The translations under genes and the position numbers were made by a program. This document shows positions 16,252 through 24,464 of a DNA stretch of 55,019 nucleotides, piece after piece; the first letter of the stretch is position 1, and every line of letters begins with the position of its first letter. The stretch comes from Sporosarcina cyprini. Lineage in GTDB: Bacteria > Bacillota > Bacilli > Bacillales_A > Planococcaceae. The notes beneath the pieces were generated by a model. That model had not been told where the DNA came from. It did no database searches and saw only the letters and a list, made by a program, of their open reading frames with translations. The DNA is taken from the NCBI RefSeq assembly GCF_022048975.1, contig NZ_JAKMHX010000035.1, positions 1-55,019 of the forward strand, written 5' to 3'.

Positions 16252-17424
16252 TTATTCTTCGTCCTCTTCTTCTACCATTAACTTTTCATACTCTTCTACT
16301 TCATGGTCGATATCTTGCAGCAGTTGCTGTTTTTCTTCCCCGGTCAAATCCCGATCTGCTTGGATTTCCTCCCGTCTTTTTAACAGCCCGTAGACGATTA
16401 ATTCCCCGTCCTCCATGGACCGGGCCAAATCCACCGCTTCTTCCGCTTCCGCTCTCCCGATATAGATCCAGTACTTCAAATAATCCTCATCGGTCTGCAA
16501 GGTAATATTAGAAAGAACATTCTTTTTCTGTTCCTCATCCAGCCGTTCATTCGTGACGTAAGAAAGGGCGGCTTCGTATAGAACGACATAAGGCATTTTG
16601 TTCACCTGAAGAGGTTCCAGCGTCGTAACTACTTCACTGTACCAATGCGCCAAAAATAAATGGTGGCTCGTCATATAGGCATCTGTCGTCGGTTTAGTAT
16701 AGATAAAGTAATAACATACGAAAATAAGTGCAGGGACTAGCAGGGCACCTAGACTGATGGCTGTAATTTTCCATGACTTCCATTTCTTCTTCGGCAGCTT
16801 GATATAACGTTTTTCATTCTCCTCAATCAGCTGAATCTGTTTCTTGCAAAACACCCTCAACTCTTCCGGATCTTTCGCAGACAGGATCGATTGCTCCACT
16901 GCGTTTAACGGCAGAGCATCTTGGTATTTGATATAGTCGTCAAACGTTCTAGAGTTGCTTACCGCCGCAGCGACCGCAGCTTTTGTTTCGACCCAGACGC
17001 GGTCTGGATTCTTTTCCATCGGCGGCAGGGCATCGATCATTCCGTAATGTATGAAATAAGGTGTCATTCCTGTGTTGTACACGATATTTTCAGGACAGAC
17101 CGCCAGCGTAATGCGATCATAAGGATGCTTTTCCACCTTCTCAATTAATTGGTGGGCAAAGATCCATCTCGTTTTCATATTCTCTTGGCGCAACGCCTCA
17201 AATGGCTGATGCAATTCCGGAATGCTTGCCGTTATAATCAATTCATCATCTGTCGTCGTAATCGCTTTTGGGATTTCCGGTTCGACTTCGCTTAGGAATT
17301 GGACGACCGACGGGCTTTTGAGACCAATCCGTTCCCGTTGAAATGACAAGGTGATTTGATTTTCTTCCCGGCGCACTTCCGTATCGATTAAACTTTCGAA
17401 ATAGGAGCTTTTCTGTTTCGACAT
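16252..17424 (-). CDS. essB: T7SS pseudokinase-like membrane protein EssB/YukC
   Basis: A 390-residue bitopic membrane protein. The N-terminal ~210 residues form the cytoplasmic pseudokinase-like domain (RITLAVCPENIVYNTGMTP). One TM helix follows (WKITAISLGALLVPALIFV, residues ~215-238), then an extracytoplasmic helical domain and an acidic C-terminus (VEEYEKLMVEEEDEE). This is the EssB/YukC layout and it lies between esaB and essC as expected. ATG 17424 is chosen because GAGGGG precedes it at good spacing; an in-frame GTG at 17439 overlaps the esaB stop and is the alternative. Confidence 0.92.
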   Translation of the reverse strand: MSKQKSSYFESLIDTEVRREENQITLSFQRERIGLKSPSVVQFLSEVEPEIPKAITTTDDELIITASIPELHQPFEALRQENMKTRWIFAHQLIEKVEKHPYDRITLAVCPENIVYNTGMTPYFIHYGMIDALPPMEKNPDRVWVETKAAVAAAVSNSRTFDDYIKYQDALPLNAVEQSILSAKDPEELRVFCKKQIQLIEENEKRYIKLPKKKWKSWKITAISLGALLVPALIFVCYYFIYTKPTTDAYMTSHHLFLAHWYSEVVTTLEPLQVNKMPYVVLYEAALSYVTNERLDEEQKKNVLSNITLQTDEDYLKYWIYIGRAEAEEAVDLARSMEDGELIVYGLLKRREEIQADRDLTGEEKQQLLQDIDHEVEEYEKLMVEEEDEE

Positions 17425-17435
17425 CCCAATTCCCC

Positions 17436-17675
17436 TCACATGACTTCCACCCGGTCACCCGTCGTAATGCCGCACTCGGCCAGCGTCAGGTACCCCGGAT
17501 ACGCCTTATTTTTATTGACAACTCGAATCCAATGCCCTTCCCGCTGCTTTTCCGAAATGGAACGGACCTGCCAGGCGATATCGATTAACTTCTTCAAGCT
17601 ATGCAAATCGGATAAGCGAAGGTCGAATTCCTCGGCTCCATACCGCTTCACATCAATTGTCACTTCTACATACAC
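17436..17675 (-). CDS. esaB: T7SS ubiquitin-like protein EsaB/YukD
   Basis: A 79-residue cytoplasmic protein with the ubiquitin-like pattern (VEVTIDVKRYG, FDLRLSDLHSLKKLIDIAW, ECGITTGDRVEVM), the length of B. subtilis YukD. The start is GTG 17675, preceded by GGAGGG at nine bases; the reading frame extends further upstream but that part overlaps the hairpin at 17698-17729 and has no SD. It lies between esxA and essB as in other firmicute T7SS operons and is thought to act as a regulatory or accessory component. Confidence 0.88.
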   Translation of the reverse strand: MYVEVTIDVKRYGAEEFDLRLSDLHSLKKLIDIAWQVRSISEKQREGHWIRVVNKNKAYPGYLTLAECGITTGDRVEVM

Positions 17676-17691
17676 GAGACTTCTCCCTCCA

Positions 17692-17729
17692 AGCAAAGAA
17701 GCGCCTTCCACTTAACAGAAAGACGCTTC
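17692..17729 (-). terminator. Attenuator-like hairpin after esxA
   Basis: Read leftward, GAAGCGTCTT (17729-17720) pairs over ten positions, with one G-U, with AAGGCGCTTC (17707-17698), and is followed by TTTG. It lies between esxA and esaB. The short T-run suggests partial termination, which would give more esxA mRNA than mRNA for the rest of the operon. Confidence 0.55.
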
Positions 17730-17754
17730 CGAATACGTAACATATGGAATGCAT

Positions 17755-18048
17755 TCAGCCGCGAATTTGACTTGCAACTTGTTGATCCGCGTCTTGAAGA
17801 GCTTCTCCTGCGCGATTCAACTGGATTCCAATCTCGCTCAATAACTCTCTCATTTCATTGAAGTGCGGCTTAAGACGCTCATACTGTTCAGCAAACGCAA
17901 CGCTGGAAGCACCTTCCCAGACCGATTGCAATTCACCGATCATCCCATCAAGACGTCCGATTTGAGAAGCGACCTCTCCAGACTCGTGGTTATAACGGTT
18001 TGCCATTGCCGATAGTTCTGCGGGTGTGACGCGAATAATTCCTGACAT
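17755..18048 (-). CDS. esxA: WXG100 protein EsxA/YukE
   Basis: A 97-residue WXG100 protein, the core small substrate of the T7SS. The W-E-G turn (LQSVWEGASSVAF, around residue 44) joins two amphipathic helices. It is very close in style to B. subtilis YukE, including the end ASQIRG. The C-terminal export motif position reads LQDAD, with Leu instead of Tyr in Y-x-x-x-D, a variation that I recall also in Bacillus YukE. The ATG at 18048 has a GGAGAG SD. It is the first gene of the secretion operon. Confidence 0.95.
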   Translation of the reverse strand: MSGIIRVTPAELSAMANRYNHESGEVASQIGRLDGMIGELQSVWEGASSVAFAEQYERLKPHFNEMRELLSEIGIQLNRAGEALQDADQQVASQIRG

Positions 18049-18484
18049 GCTTCATCTCTCCATTCAAAAAATTTTTTATAAAATAACTGCGTGGAATCAC
18101 ATAACCCACGACAGATATTTCAACTATGAATCTATGAAAAAGATAGGTACTTACTGTAATCAATAACACATCCTTAAATTCATTGTCAAAAAACTTTAAA
18201 AACGCGTAATTGCCGGATAGGAAAAGGGTAATGAGGTCTTGGTCATATTCTCCAATTTTCACCACATAACACTTCGCCATCCCGACTCGAAATATAAGTA
18301 TTTATTTCCAAAAAGTCACAAGTATCCTTGCAATTTTAGACCTTTTGATTCATTTATGGCGAAAACATGTACATGATGAGCAAAGAGAAAATAGACTGGA
18401 CATCAGATTCCATATTATGGTTAACCTTACCGCCTCACTTCGTACTGTAAATGTATAACAAAAACTTAGGATTCTATCGTGAAT
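18049..18484. other. Leader and promoter region of the T7SS operon, no gene seen
   Basis: This stretch of about 440 bp is AT-rich and holds no convincing gene. An open frame on the minus strand (18280 down into esxA) lacks an SD and does not look like a known protein. A possible sigma-A promoter for esxA reads TTGTGA, 18 bases, TTATAT on the minus strand near 18290-18320, but it is weak and I give it little weight. A long untranslated leader is likely. Confidence 0.4.
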
Positions 18485-18529
18485 ACATAAAAAAGCATTC
18501 CAATGCACAATAGGCATTGAAATGCTTCG
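18485..18529 (-). terminator. Rho-independent terminator
   Basis: Read leftward, AAGCATTTCAATGC pairs with GCATTGGAATGCTT and is followed by TTTTATG. It ends the nitronate monooxygenase transcript. Confidence 0.8.
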
Positions 18530-18532
18530 TCG

Positions 18533-19540
18533 TCAGCTGATGAACTTCTGTAAAATTTCCTCGACGGTTCCTTCTGTTGTGGCATGCACCTGTTCACCCG
18601 CCCACATAGACATGAATTCCGGCTTCCCTTGTTTCCCCGCTTCGCTGCGTATCTTTTTCGTTAAATCGTTTTGGACTGGATACGGCGCGATCGGTGCGTT
18701 CTGCATCATTTCGATAAATTCATTCTGAATGCCCCTCGCCATTTTTCCGGAGAAGGTATCAGTTAGTACGGTACTTCCCGCTTGAGCCCGCAATACTGCC
18801 TGTTTATACAGAGGATGCGCCCCGCTTTCTCGGGCGGCGAGCAAGGCGGTCCCGATTTGCACAGCTTGCGCTCCATAGGTCAGCATTTGGTTCATCCGTG
18901 CCACATCCGCAATTCCGCCTGCTGCGATGACTGGTATGGATACAGCCTTGGACACATCTTGCAGCAATGTTTGCAAAGGAATCAAAGGTAACCCAATAAA
19001 GGAACCTCGATGCCCGCCTGCCTCACTGCCTTGCACGACAACAGCATCCAGCCCCGCTTTCTCGACAGCAAGCGCTTCTTCGACCGAAGTTGCCGTGCCG
19101 ATCAATTGGACACCCGCTTCTTTCAAGATTTTTATGTCACCTGGCTTTGGCAATCCGAATGTAAACGAACAGACATCCACTTCTTCTTGAATAATTACTT
19201 CCAGTTGCTGTTCAAATTGAGAAACAGAAAGCGTCACGTCCCATAATGGCATCCCCAGCTTTGCACCGATTAGCTGCAATGCCTCATATGCTTCCTCGTA
19301 CAGCTCTTGTTCCATTTGCACTTCTTCTGGAACAAACAAATTCACCGCAAACGGCCTCTTCGTCCGCTTCTTTACTGCTTGAATAAACTCCCGCGTTTCA
19401 TCTGCAGACAAATAGCCCGCCCCAATCGAACCGAGCACGCCAAAGTTCGATGATGCCGCCACGAATTCAGGCGTCGTCACACCCGCCATCGGAGCTTGGA
19501 TGATCGGATGCTCAATACCTAACAGTTCCAACAGTTTCAT
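18533..19540 (-). CDS. Nitronate monooxygenase / 2-nitropropane dioxygenase family FMN enzyme
   Basis: A 335-residue TIM-barrel flavoprotein. It begins MKLLELLGIEHPIIQAPMAG, contains QGSEAGGHRG (residues ~170-180) and IPVIAAGGIAD, the FMN-binding signatures of the NMO/2-nitropropane dioxygenase family. The family oxidises alkyl nitronates such as propionate 3-nitronate; related members serve fatty acid metabolism (FabK-like), but the GGHRG context fits the NMO branch (YrpB-like). The ATG overlaps the stop of the small membrane gene upstream (ATGA), so the two are coupled. A terminator follows at 18485-18529. The physiological substrate is not evident. Confidence 0.85.
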   Translation of the reverse strand: MKLLELLGIEHPIIQAPMAGVTTPEFVAASSNFGVLGSIGAGYLSADETREFIQAVKKRTKRPFAVNLFVPEEVQMEQELYEEAYEALQLIGAKLGMPLWDVTLSVSQFEQQLEVIIQEEVDVCSFTFGLPKPGDIKILKEAGVQLIGTATSVEEALAVEKAGLDAVVVQGSEAGGHRGSFIGLPLIPLQTLLQDVSKAVSIPVIAAGGIADVARMNQMLTYGAQAVQIGTALLAARESGAHPLYKQAVLRAQAGSTVLTDTFSGKMARGIQNEFIEMMQNAPIAPYPVQNDLTKKIRSEAGKQGKPEFMSMWAGEQVHATTEGTVEEILQKFIS

Positions 19541-19767
19541 TCATGCACTCTCCCTTCTCCTCGGTAGATAAGAAATAGTAGCAGCAGAGGTAGTAAAGGA
19601 AATAATGCTATCCATTTAACTGCATGGTTGACTCCCCAAAAATAATACGAGATTGGCAAAAACATAACAGCACATAAAAGCAATGCTCGCTTCTGCCTCG
19701 TCAACAAACCAAAAAAGAACAATAGAATTGATATGATCAATGCTGCCTGCCAAAGCACAACCGCCAC
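19537..19767 (-). CDS. Small hydrophobic membrane protein
   Basis: A 76-residue protein of three TM helices (VLWQAALIISILLFFFG, ALLLCAVMFLPISYYF, WIALFPLLPLLLLFLIY). The start is GTG 19767, nine bases after AGGAGG; an in-frame ATG at 19800 is the alternative and would overlap the upstream gene by 20 bases. It is coupled to the downstream enzyme gene by an ATGA overlap. No known family is recognised. Confidence 0.6.
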   Translation of the reverse strand: MAVVLWQAALIISILLFFFGLLTRQKRALLLCAVMFLPISYYFWGVNHAVKWIALFPLLPLLLLFLIYRGEGRVHE

Positions 19768-19780
19768 AATCCATCCCCTC

Positions 19781-20152
19781 CTAGTCTTTTCTCCAGTCAT
19801 ACACATCTCGCCTGACATCCAACACCTTGCCGTTGATGCGCACTGTATGGCTATCCAGCCACTCAATTGAAGCTTCTTCCTCCCGATATTGCCAATAAAT
19901 ATTTTTCTTTTTATCTTTCTTTCTATGATAAACCACTTCAGCCCGCACCGCATAAGAAACGGTTGCTCCCCCATCGACCAAGTACGCTTTTACCGTATAA
20001 TCACCACCGGGCGAGACCGACTCTGTTAAAAAGACCCCTTCTGGCAGCCGTTGCGTGTTGTAAAAGAATTGATACCAAATAATCGAGAGAACTACGGCGA
20101 ATATAAGGAGCGGTATAAAAATAGACAAGATAATAGTATTTCTTTTCTTCAT
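19781..20152 (-). CDS. DUF5412 family protein
   Basis: A 123-residue protein with one N-terminal TM helix (IILSIFIPLLIFAVVLSII, residues ~7-26) and an extracytoplasmic domain with SPGGDYTVKAYLVDGGATVS, IYWQYREEEASIEWLDSHT and RINGKVLDV. These match my memory of the DUF5412 family of Bacillus membrane-anchored proteins, whose function is unknown. It heads a small leftward unit with the hydrophobic protein and the nitronate monooxygenase. Confidence 0.7.
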   Translation of the reverse strand: MKKRNTIILSIFIPLLIFAVVLSIIWYQFFYNTQRLPEGVFLTESVSPGGDYTVKAYLVDGGATVSYAVRAEVVYHRKKDKKKNIYWQYREEEASIEWLDSHTVRINGKVLDVRRDVYDWRKD

Positions 20153-20233
20153 CGTTTCTTCATTCCCCTACAGGTAGGTAGCCAGACTTCTCTACGATTT
20201 CACTAAAGCTTTACTTTCTCAACTCTTACCCAT

Positions 20234-20260
20234 CTCCCTAGACAACCGTCATATAGGGAG
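20234..20260 (-). terminator. Weak hairpin behind the ABC transporter genes
   Basis: CTCCCTA and TAGGGAG form a perfect seven-base stem with a 13-base loop just after the permease stop. No T-run follows on the minus strand, so termination is uncertain. Confidence 0.35.
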
Positions 20261-20261
20261 T

Positions 20262-20969
20262 TTATTCTCTCTTTAGAAATAATTTCATAGTCAGGAATAA
20301 GCCTGCCGCCACATAAACCATTACCCATAGCGTATCCAGCCAAAAACTATCACCAACCACATAGGGCGTGTCATCCGTAAAGTGAAGGATAACTTGATAA
20401 ATAGCCGGAAACGGCAGCAACAGCCATTTGAAGAAGGACGCCTTTTCGACAATCCCTTCTGCTGCCAATGAAATAACGATGACAAACATGGCGGAAAGCC
20501 AGGCAAATCGTTTAGACTCTATGTTCAAGGTCGAGAAGAAGGAACCGACCAATATTCCGAAGGACGCGCATACTAGATGACCGTAAATGGCCGCCATGAG
20601 TTGGACTGGTTGAATCGGCTCCTTAAATATTGAAAAAACGAGCGGGTATACGAGAGCGAAAGACCCCAGGACAGCAGCAACTAGGAAACAGACGACCCAT
20701 TTCCCGATCAAAAATGCACGCTTGCCTTTCAGCTGGACAATCAATAAGTTTTTCTCGGTTTCCTCTTCCAATGAAAAAACATTCATTGCTACCCATGTCA
20801 TGACTAAATACATCGAAACACTTGTTATGACATAGCTGCTCATAATCGGAACGCCACTGTATGTATAAAAAATAATGACCCAAGCTCCGAAAAGAGTGAC
20901 AGGCGGTATGAAAGTCAAAGAACGGAGGTAGCTTTTCATTTGATATTGAATAAAACCCGGCTGAATCAT
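20262..20969 (-). CDS. ABC-2 type membrane subunit
   Basis: A 235-residue membrane protein with about six TM helices (SLTFIPPVTLFGAWVIIFY, VITSVSMYLVMTWVAM, WVVCFLVAAVLGSFALVY, LWVMVYVAAGLFLTMKLF). The start ATG at 20969 overlaps the stop of the ATPase gene (ATGA), showing a two-gene transporter. The sequence is not typical of any substrate-specific group that I can name; uncharacterised ABC-2 exporters of this size are common in Bacillales. Confidence 0.75.
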   Translation of the reverse strand: MIQPGFIQYQMKSYLRSLTFIPPVTLFGAWVIIFYTYSGVPIMSSYVITSVSMYLVMTWVAMNVFSLEEETEKNLLIVQLKGKRAFLIGKWVVCFLVAAVLGSFALVYPLVFSIFKEPIQPVQLMAAIYGHLVCASFGILVGSFFSTLNIESKRFAWLSAMFVIVISLAAEGIVEKASFFKWLLLPFPAIYQVILHFTDDTPYVVGDSFWLDTLWVMVYVAAGLFLTMKLFLKRE

Positions 20970-21778
20970 GATTTCACCTTCACTTCCAATATGGAGCAAT
21001 CCACTCCGAGCAGTTTTCGTAACAGGTTGTCACTCTTATCCTCTTCCACCGTAATGACCGCCGTTTTTCCGTCAAAGTGTATGCGGTCAGATGGCACGAA
21101 CGCCAAATCCCGTTCGTCTTGGAACTTCACGCGGATCAGTCTTTGCGGTTTCCTATGCCATTGTGGCTGATAGACGCTCATTTTTCCAGTTTCTATTTGT
21201 AACGTCTCTGTCGCAACCTGTGTAATTGGGCCATCCTCGTGTGCGGTGAAAATAATTGGGATCTGCCCTCGTAATTCATGCAACAGGCTGACAAATGCTT
21301 TTTGCGCGTCTTGATCTAATCCAGTAAGGGGTTCATCCAATAGAAGGAGATCAGGCTGCATGAGGAGAGCCTGAATAATACCGACCTTCTGCTTTGTCCC
21401 TTTGGAGCAATTGGCGAGAGGGGTATTCTGAAATGAACTTAATCCGAAAAGATCCATGTACTTCGTAAGGAGCAACTCACTCTCCTTCGCAGAAGTATGG
21501 AAGGAAGCTGTCAATAATAAATATTCTTTCACTTTAAAGCGCAGCCCTTCTGGAAAATGCTCAGGGACATAGCCAATTTTGTTTGTGTTCCATCGTACGT
21601 CCCCATCGGTCGGTTCATAAATACCGGCCAGAATCTTCAACAACGTACTCTTCCCCGAGCCATTCCCCCCCTGAACGAATAAAATGGTATCCCGTGTACA
21701 AGAAAACGAAACACGTTGAAATAACGTGCGCCCGGCTACTTCTTTTCCAACATTAGAAACTTCCAGAACAACTTCCAT
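20966..21778 (-). CDS. ABC transporter ATP-binding protein
   Basis: A 270-residue ATPase with Walker A GGNGSGKST (residues ~38-46), a degenerate signature CSKGTKQKV in place of LSGGQ, Walker B LLLLDEPLTGLD and an H-loop TAHED. A C-terminal ~70-residue extension (IRVKFQDERDLAF to LEVKVKS) follows the ATPase core. I choose ATG 21778, six bases after GGGGG; upstream in-frame starts exist at 21784 and 21802. It is coupled to the ABC-2 subunit at 20262-20969. The substrate is unknown. Confidence 0.85.
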   Translation of the reverse strand: MEVVLEVSNVGKEVAGRTLFQRVSFSCTRDTILFVQGGNGSGKSTLLKILAGIYEPTDGDVRWNTNKIGYVPEHFPEGLRFKVKEYLLLTASFHTSAKESELLLTKYMDLFGLSSFQNTPLANCSKGTKQKVGIIQALLMQPDLLLLDEPLTGLDQDAQKAFVSLLHELRGQIPIIFTAHEDGPITQVATETLQIETGKMSVYQPQWHRKPQRLIRVKFQDERDLAFVPSDRIHFDGKTAVITVEEDKSDNLLRKLLGVDCSILEVKVKS

Positions 21779-21837
21779 TCCCATCCCCCGTTTAACAATC
21801 ACTTAAAGCACTAGTATACAGTAAATCTATTGGAAAA

Positions 21838-21864
21838 ATAAAAAAACACCGGATTTCTCCGGTG
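21838..21864 (-). terminator. Rho-independent terminator
   Basis: CACCGGA, a four-base loop and TCCGGTG, followed leftward by TTTTTTTATTTTT. It ends the Rieske oxygenase transcript. Confidence 0.9.
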
Positions 21865-21876
21865 CCTTCTTCCTAC

Positions 21877-22851
21877 TCATGCAGTTCCCATTTTCACGCC
21901 GAGTTCTTTTAAATACTGACGATAGGCGATACTCATGCGATCACAGACAAGCGACAGTTCTACCTGCAAATCGAGTGGCAATTCTTCAGGTTTTTGATTT
22001 TCCACGACCGGCTTATCTTGTGCGAAAATTTCATCTTGGAATTGAATCAATGCTTCATCACTGAGACCTGTATCGTAATTAAATGACAGGATGCCATACG
22101 CCATGGAACGATCCTCGTCGATTGGGCGAACTGTCAGCAGGATGGTCATCAGTGTATTGTTTTCCTTGTCTCTCTTCGTAAAGCTGACCGTGAATGGTCG
22201 ATGGATTTCATAGGTGTAGTACACATATTTCGGAATACCCGAGCCATCCGGATCCGGCTGATAAATCGCGATTTCATCGGAGAAAATACGATCTCCGTCC
22301 TTGTGCACCTTGTAATCATGCACTTCCCGGTGTGACTCCGTACCCAGTGCTCCAACATGAACGACCGCAAGATGGCCGACATCGAGAAAGTTCTCGATAA
22401 TGCGCGGCGGCTTTGCAACCACTTCTTGAGGACCCCAAATGACATGATGGTAGGTTTCATCGTTCATTGGCTTATATTCAAACAGCTCAGGATCATTACC
22501 CGCAAGGTTCACCCAGATCAATCCATACTTTTCTGCGCATGCATACGATGTGGCCTTCGCTTTTTTCGGAATCGCCCGCCCTTCCGGAAGCTGTGGAATA
22601 TGGACGCATGCCCCTTCATCGTCATACTCCCATGCATGATACGGACAGACGAGACAGTCATTTTTCACTTCTCCTAGCGAGAGGGCTGCCCCTCTATGGA
22701 TACAAAGATCCTTGAAGGCGTGAACCCCTTTGCTGTTGCGGAAAATCGCCAGACGTTCTCCCATTAATACGACTTGGATCGGCGACTCCTTGACGTCTTC
22801 TGAACGGCATGCAACTAGCCAATCTTCGAGAACCACTTGATCATCAATCAT
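21877..22851 (-). CDS. Rieske [2Fe-2S] non-heme iron oxygenase, large subunit
   Basis: A 324-residue oxygenase. The Rieske domain holds the cluster ligands CIHRGAALS and CPYHAW (C-x-H, 16 residues, C-x2-H; residues ~50-72). The catalytic domain has NFLDVGHLAVVH, the D/N-x2-H-x4-H mononuclear iron motif (residues ~154-165). The family uses O2 and electrons from a separate reductase to hydroxylate or demethylate ring compounds; no reductase or ferredoxin gene is nearby. It is divergent from an NCS2 nucleobase permease, suggesting a nucleobase or other N-heterocycle substrate. The fold is firm, the substrate is inference. Confidence 0.85.
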   Translation of the reverse strand: MIDDQVVLEDWLVACRSEDVKESPIQVVLMGERLAIFRNSKGVHAFKDLCIHRGAALSLGEVKNDCLVCPYHAWEYDDEGACVHIPQLPEGRAIPKKAKATSYACAEKYGLIWVNLAGNDPELFEYKPMNDETYHHVIWGPQEVVAKPPRIIENFLDVGHLAVVHVGALGTESHREVHDYKVHKDGDRIFSDEIAIYQPDPDGSGIPKYVYYTYEIHRPFTVSFTKRDKENNTLMTILLTVRPIDEDRSMAYGILSFNYDTGLSDEALIQFQDEIFAQDKPVVENQKPEELPLDLQVELSLVCDRMSIAYRQYLKELGVKMGTA

Positions 22852-22969
22852 TTTTATCGCTCCTTCTGTCTGCTTTGCTCTTTGGTTGTTTTGCGTGTTT
22901 TTTGACCTTTGCGGTTAATCAATCTACCTACATAGTACGGGAAAATTCTATAGCACGTCAACCCTAAAC

Positions 22970-23057
22970 ACGAACTATAATTAATGCATATATTTTTTTG
23001 TTCGTTTTTTATATACAAAACCGAATAAAAACTATATAATTCACTTGAAAAGTTCGT
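22970..23057. promoter_or_regulatory. Putative PurR-like boxes between oxygenase and permease genes
   Basis: ACGAAC (22970-22975) faces GTTCGT at 23000-23005, and another GTTCGT lies at 23052-23057. AAAACCGAATAAAAA (23016-23030) differs from the PurBox consensus AWWWCCGAACWWT at one core base. This fits purine-dependent control of a purine permease, but the spacing is not the textbook 16-17 bases, so the call is tentative. No purine riboswitch core was found here. Confidence 0.35.
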
Positions 23058-23085
23058 AATAAGCCAAAAAGAGAGGTTAGCAACT

Positions 23086-24417
23086 ATGGAAAAGAAACCG
23101 GATGGCATCATTATTGGCGTCAATGAAAAAGTAAGCGCCCCAAAAGCCTTGGTTCTCGGATTACAGCACGTACTCGCGATGGACTTATATATCGCCCCGA
23201 TCATCATTGCAGGACTTCTTTCTTTAACAGTAGAAAATACGTCTTTCTTTATCCAAATGTGTTTCTTCGCAACAGGCATTGCCACATTGATTCAAACCGG
23301 TGCCGGCATCAAGCTCCCTGTCGTGCAAGGGCCGTCCTATGTTCCGGTTGGCGCCATTGCGGCAATCGGCAGTAAATTGGGACTTGGCGCTATTGCAGGG
23401 AGTTTGATTCCCGGTGCTATTTTTATCGCCCTACTTGGCTATCCTCTGAAATGGTTTGCGAAAGCGGTTCGCAAAACGATACCCCCGCTCGTTGGCGGAA
23501 CGGTTATTATCATCGTAGGAATTGCGCTCATGCCGATCGGCCTGAATAATATTTTCCTTGCCGAAGGCAGCATTGGCACGAATATTATAGTAGCTTCCGT
23601 TTCAGCTGTCATTGTGATTGTTTGTATGCTGCTCGGCCGGAGACTTGGCGGCATTGGTACCTTCTTCCGCCTGGTCTCTGTCATTCTCGCAATCGTTGGC
23701 GGCACCATTACGGCAAGCATTCTGGGAACCGTTGATTTCTCTCCTGTCCGGGATGCAGCCTGGTTCTCCTTGCCATCGCTATTGCCATTTGGTAAACCGG
23801 TCTTTAATACCGGAGCTATCATATCTATGATCTTCGTCTATTTAATTATCTTGATTGAAACGACTGGCACCTGGTTTGTCGTCTCGACAGTAACTGGAGA
23901 AGAACTAGACGAGAAGCGGTTAAACCGCGCTTCGTTTGGAGAAGGGCTCGGCTGTCTGGCGGGTTCGCTCGTCGGCAGTACACCGATGACCGGCTATTCT
24001 TCCAATGCCGGACTTCTTGCAATTACAGGTGTTGCCAGCCGGACCGTCATCATGGTCAGCGGGGGGATTCTCGTCTGTCTTGGCCTAGTTCCTAAACTGT
24101 CGACTGCCATTACGTGCATTCCTGAACCTGTCATCAACGGGATTTTCGGTATTGTCTGTGTAGCCATTGTTACGAACGGCATGAAAGTCATTCAACCGAT
24201 TGTGATTGACGACCGCAATATGATGGTCATCGGCATTCCAATCCTTTTGACAATTGCCGTCACAGTACTTCCGAAAGAAGTATTGGCAAACGTTCCGGAC
24301 TGGGCCAACTATATCCTGTCATCCGGCATCACAGTAGGCGCGCTGGCTACGGTTTTATTAAACCTGATTATTCCTGTCGCTAAAAAGGAGAAAGCTGAAC
24401 CTCAATCAATCGAATAA
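23086..24417 (+). CDS. NCS2 nucleobase (xanthine/uric acid-type) permease
   Basis: A 443-residue transporter with about 14 TM segments. Signatures include GLQHVLAMDLYIAPI near the N-terminus, QGPSYVPVGAIAAIG (residues ~84-98; the QGPS substrate site of NCS2 carriers) and GSTPMTGYSSNAGLLAITGV (the substrate motif in TM10). It belongs to the PbuX/PucJ/PucK-like branch that imports xanthine, uric acid or related purines by cation symport. The ATG at 23086 has a GAGAGG SD. It is divergent from the Rieske oxygenase gene and ends at a bidirectional terminator. The exact base transported cannot be read from the sequence. Confidence 0.88.
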   Translation: MEKKPDGIIIGVNEKVSAPKALVLGLQHVLAMDLYIAPIIIAGLLSLTVENTSFFIQMCFFATGIATLIQTGAGIKLPVVQGPSYVPVGAIAAIGSKLGLGAIAGSLIPGAIFIALLGYPLKWFAKAVRKTIPPLVGGTVIIIVGIALMPIGLNNIFLAEGSIGTNIIVASVSAVIVIVCMLLGRRLGGIGTFFRLVSVILAIVGGTITASILGTVDFSPVRDAAWFSLPSLLPFGKPVFNTGAIISMIFVYLIILIETTGTWFVVSTVTGEELDEKRLNRASFGEGLGCLAGSLVGSTPMTGYSSNAGLLAITGVASRTVIMVSGGILVCLGLVPKLSTAITCIPEPVINGIFGIVCVAIVTNGMKVIQPIVIDDRNMMVIGIPILLTIAVTVLPKEVLANVPDWANYILSSGITVGALATVLLNLIIPVAKKEKAEPQSIE

Positions 24418-24420
24418 GAG

Positions 24421-24459
24421 AAAAGAGTGCAAACACGGATTGTGTCTGCACTCTTTTTA
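24421..24459. terminator. Bidirectional terminator
   Basis: AAAGAGTGCA pairs with TGCACTCTTT (with inner CAC/GTG) and is flanked by A and T runs. It serves both the permease (+) and ywbE (-), which converge here. Confidence 0.85.
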
Positions 24460-24464
24460 TGCTT

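Noticed and set aside
17755..18048. Loss of the EsxA export signal because Tyr of YxxxD is Leu
   Set aside because: The same Leu is, as far as I recall, found in functional Bacillus YukE, so it is not evidence of a defect.
17990..18280. Gene on the minus strand upstream of esxA
   Set aside because: No SD, overlaps esxA, and the translation does not resemble a known protein.
22852..23085. Purine riboswitch before the NCS2 permease
   Set aside because: The conserved core (TATA..TCTACC..CCGTAAA arrangement) is not present on either strand in usable form.
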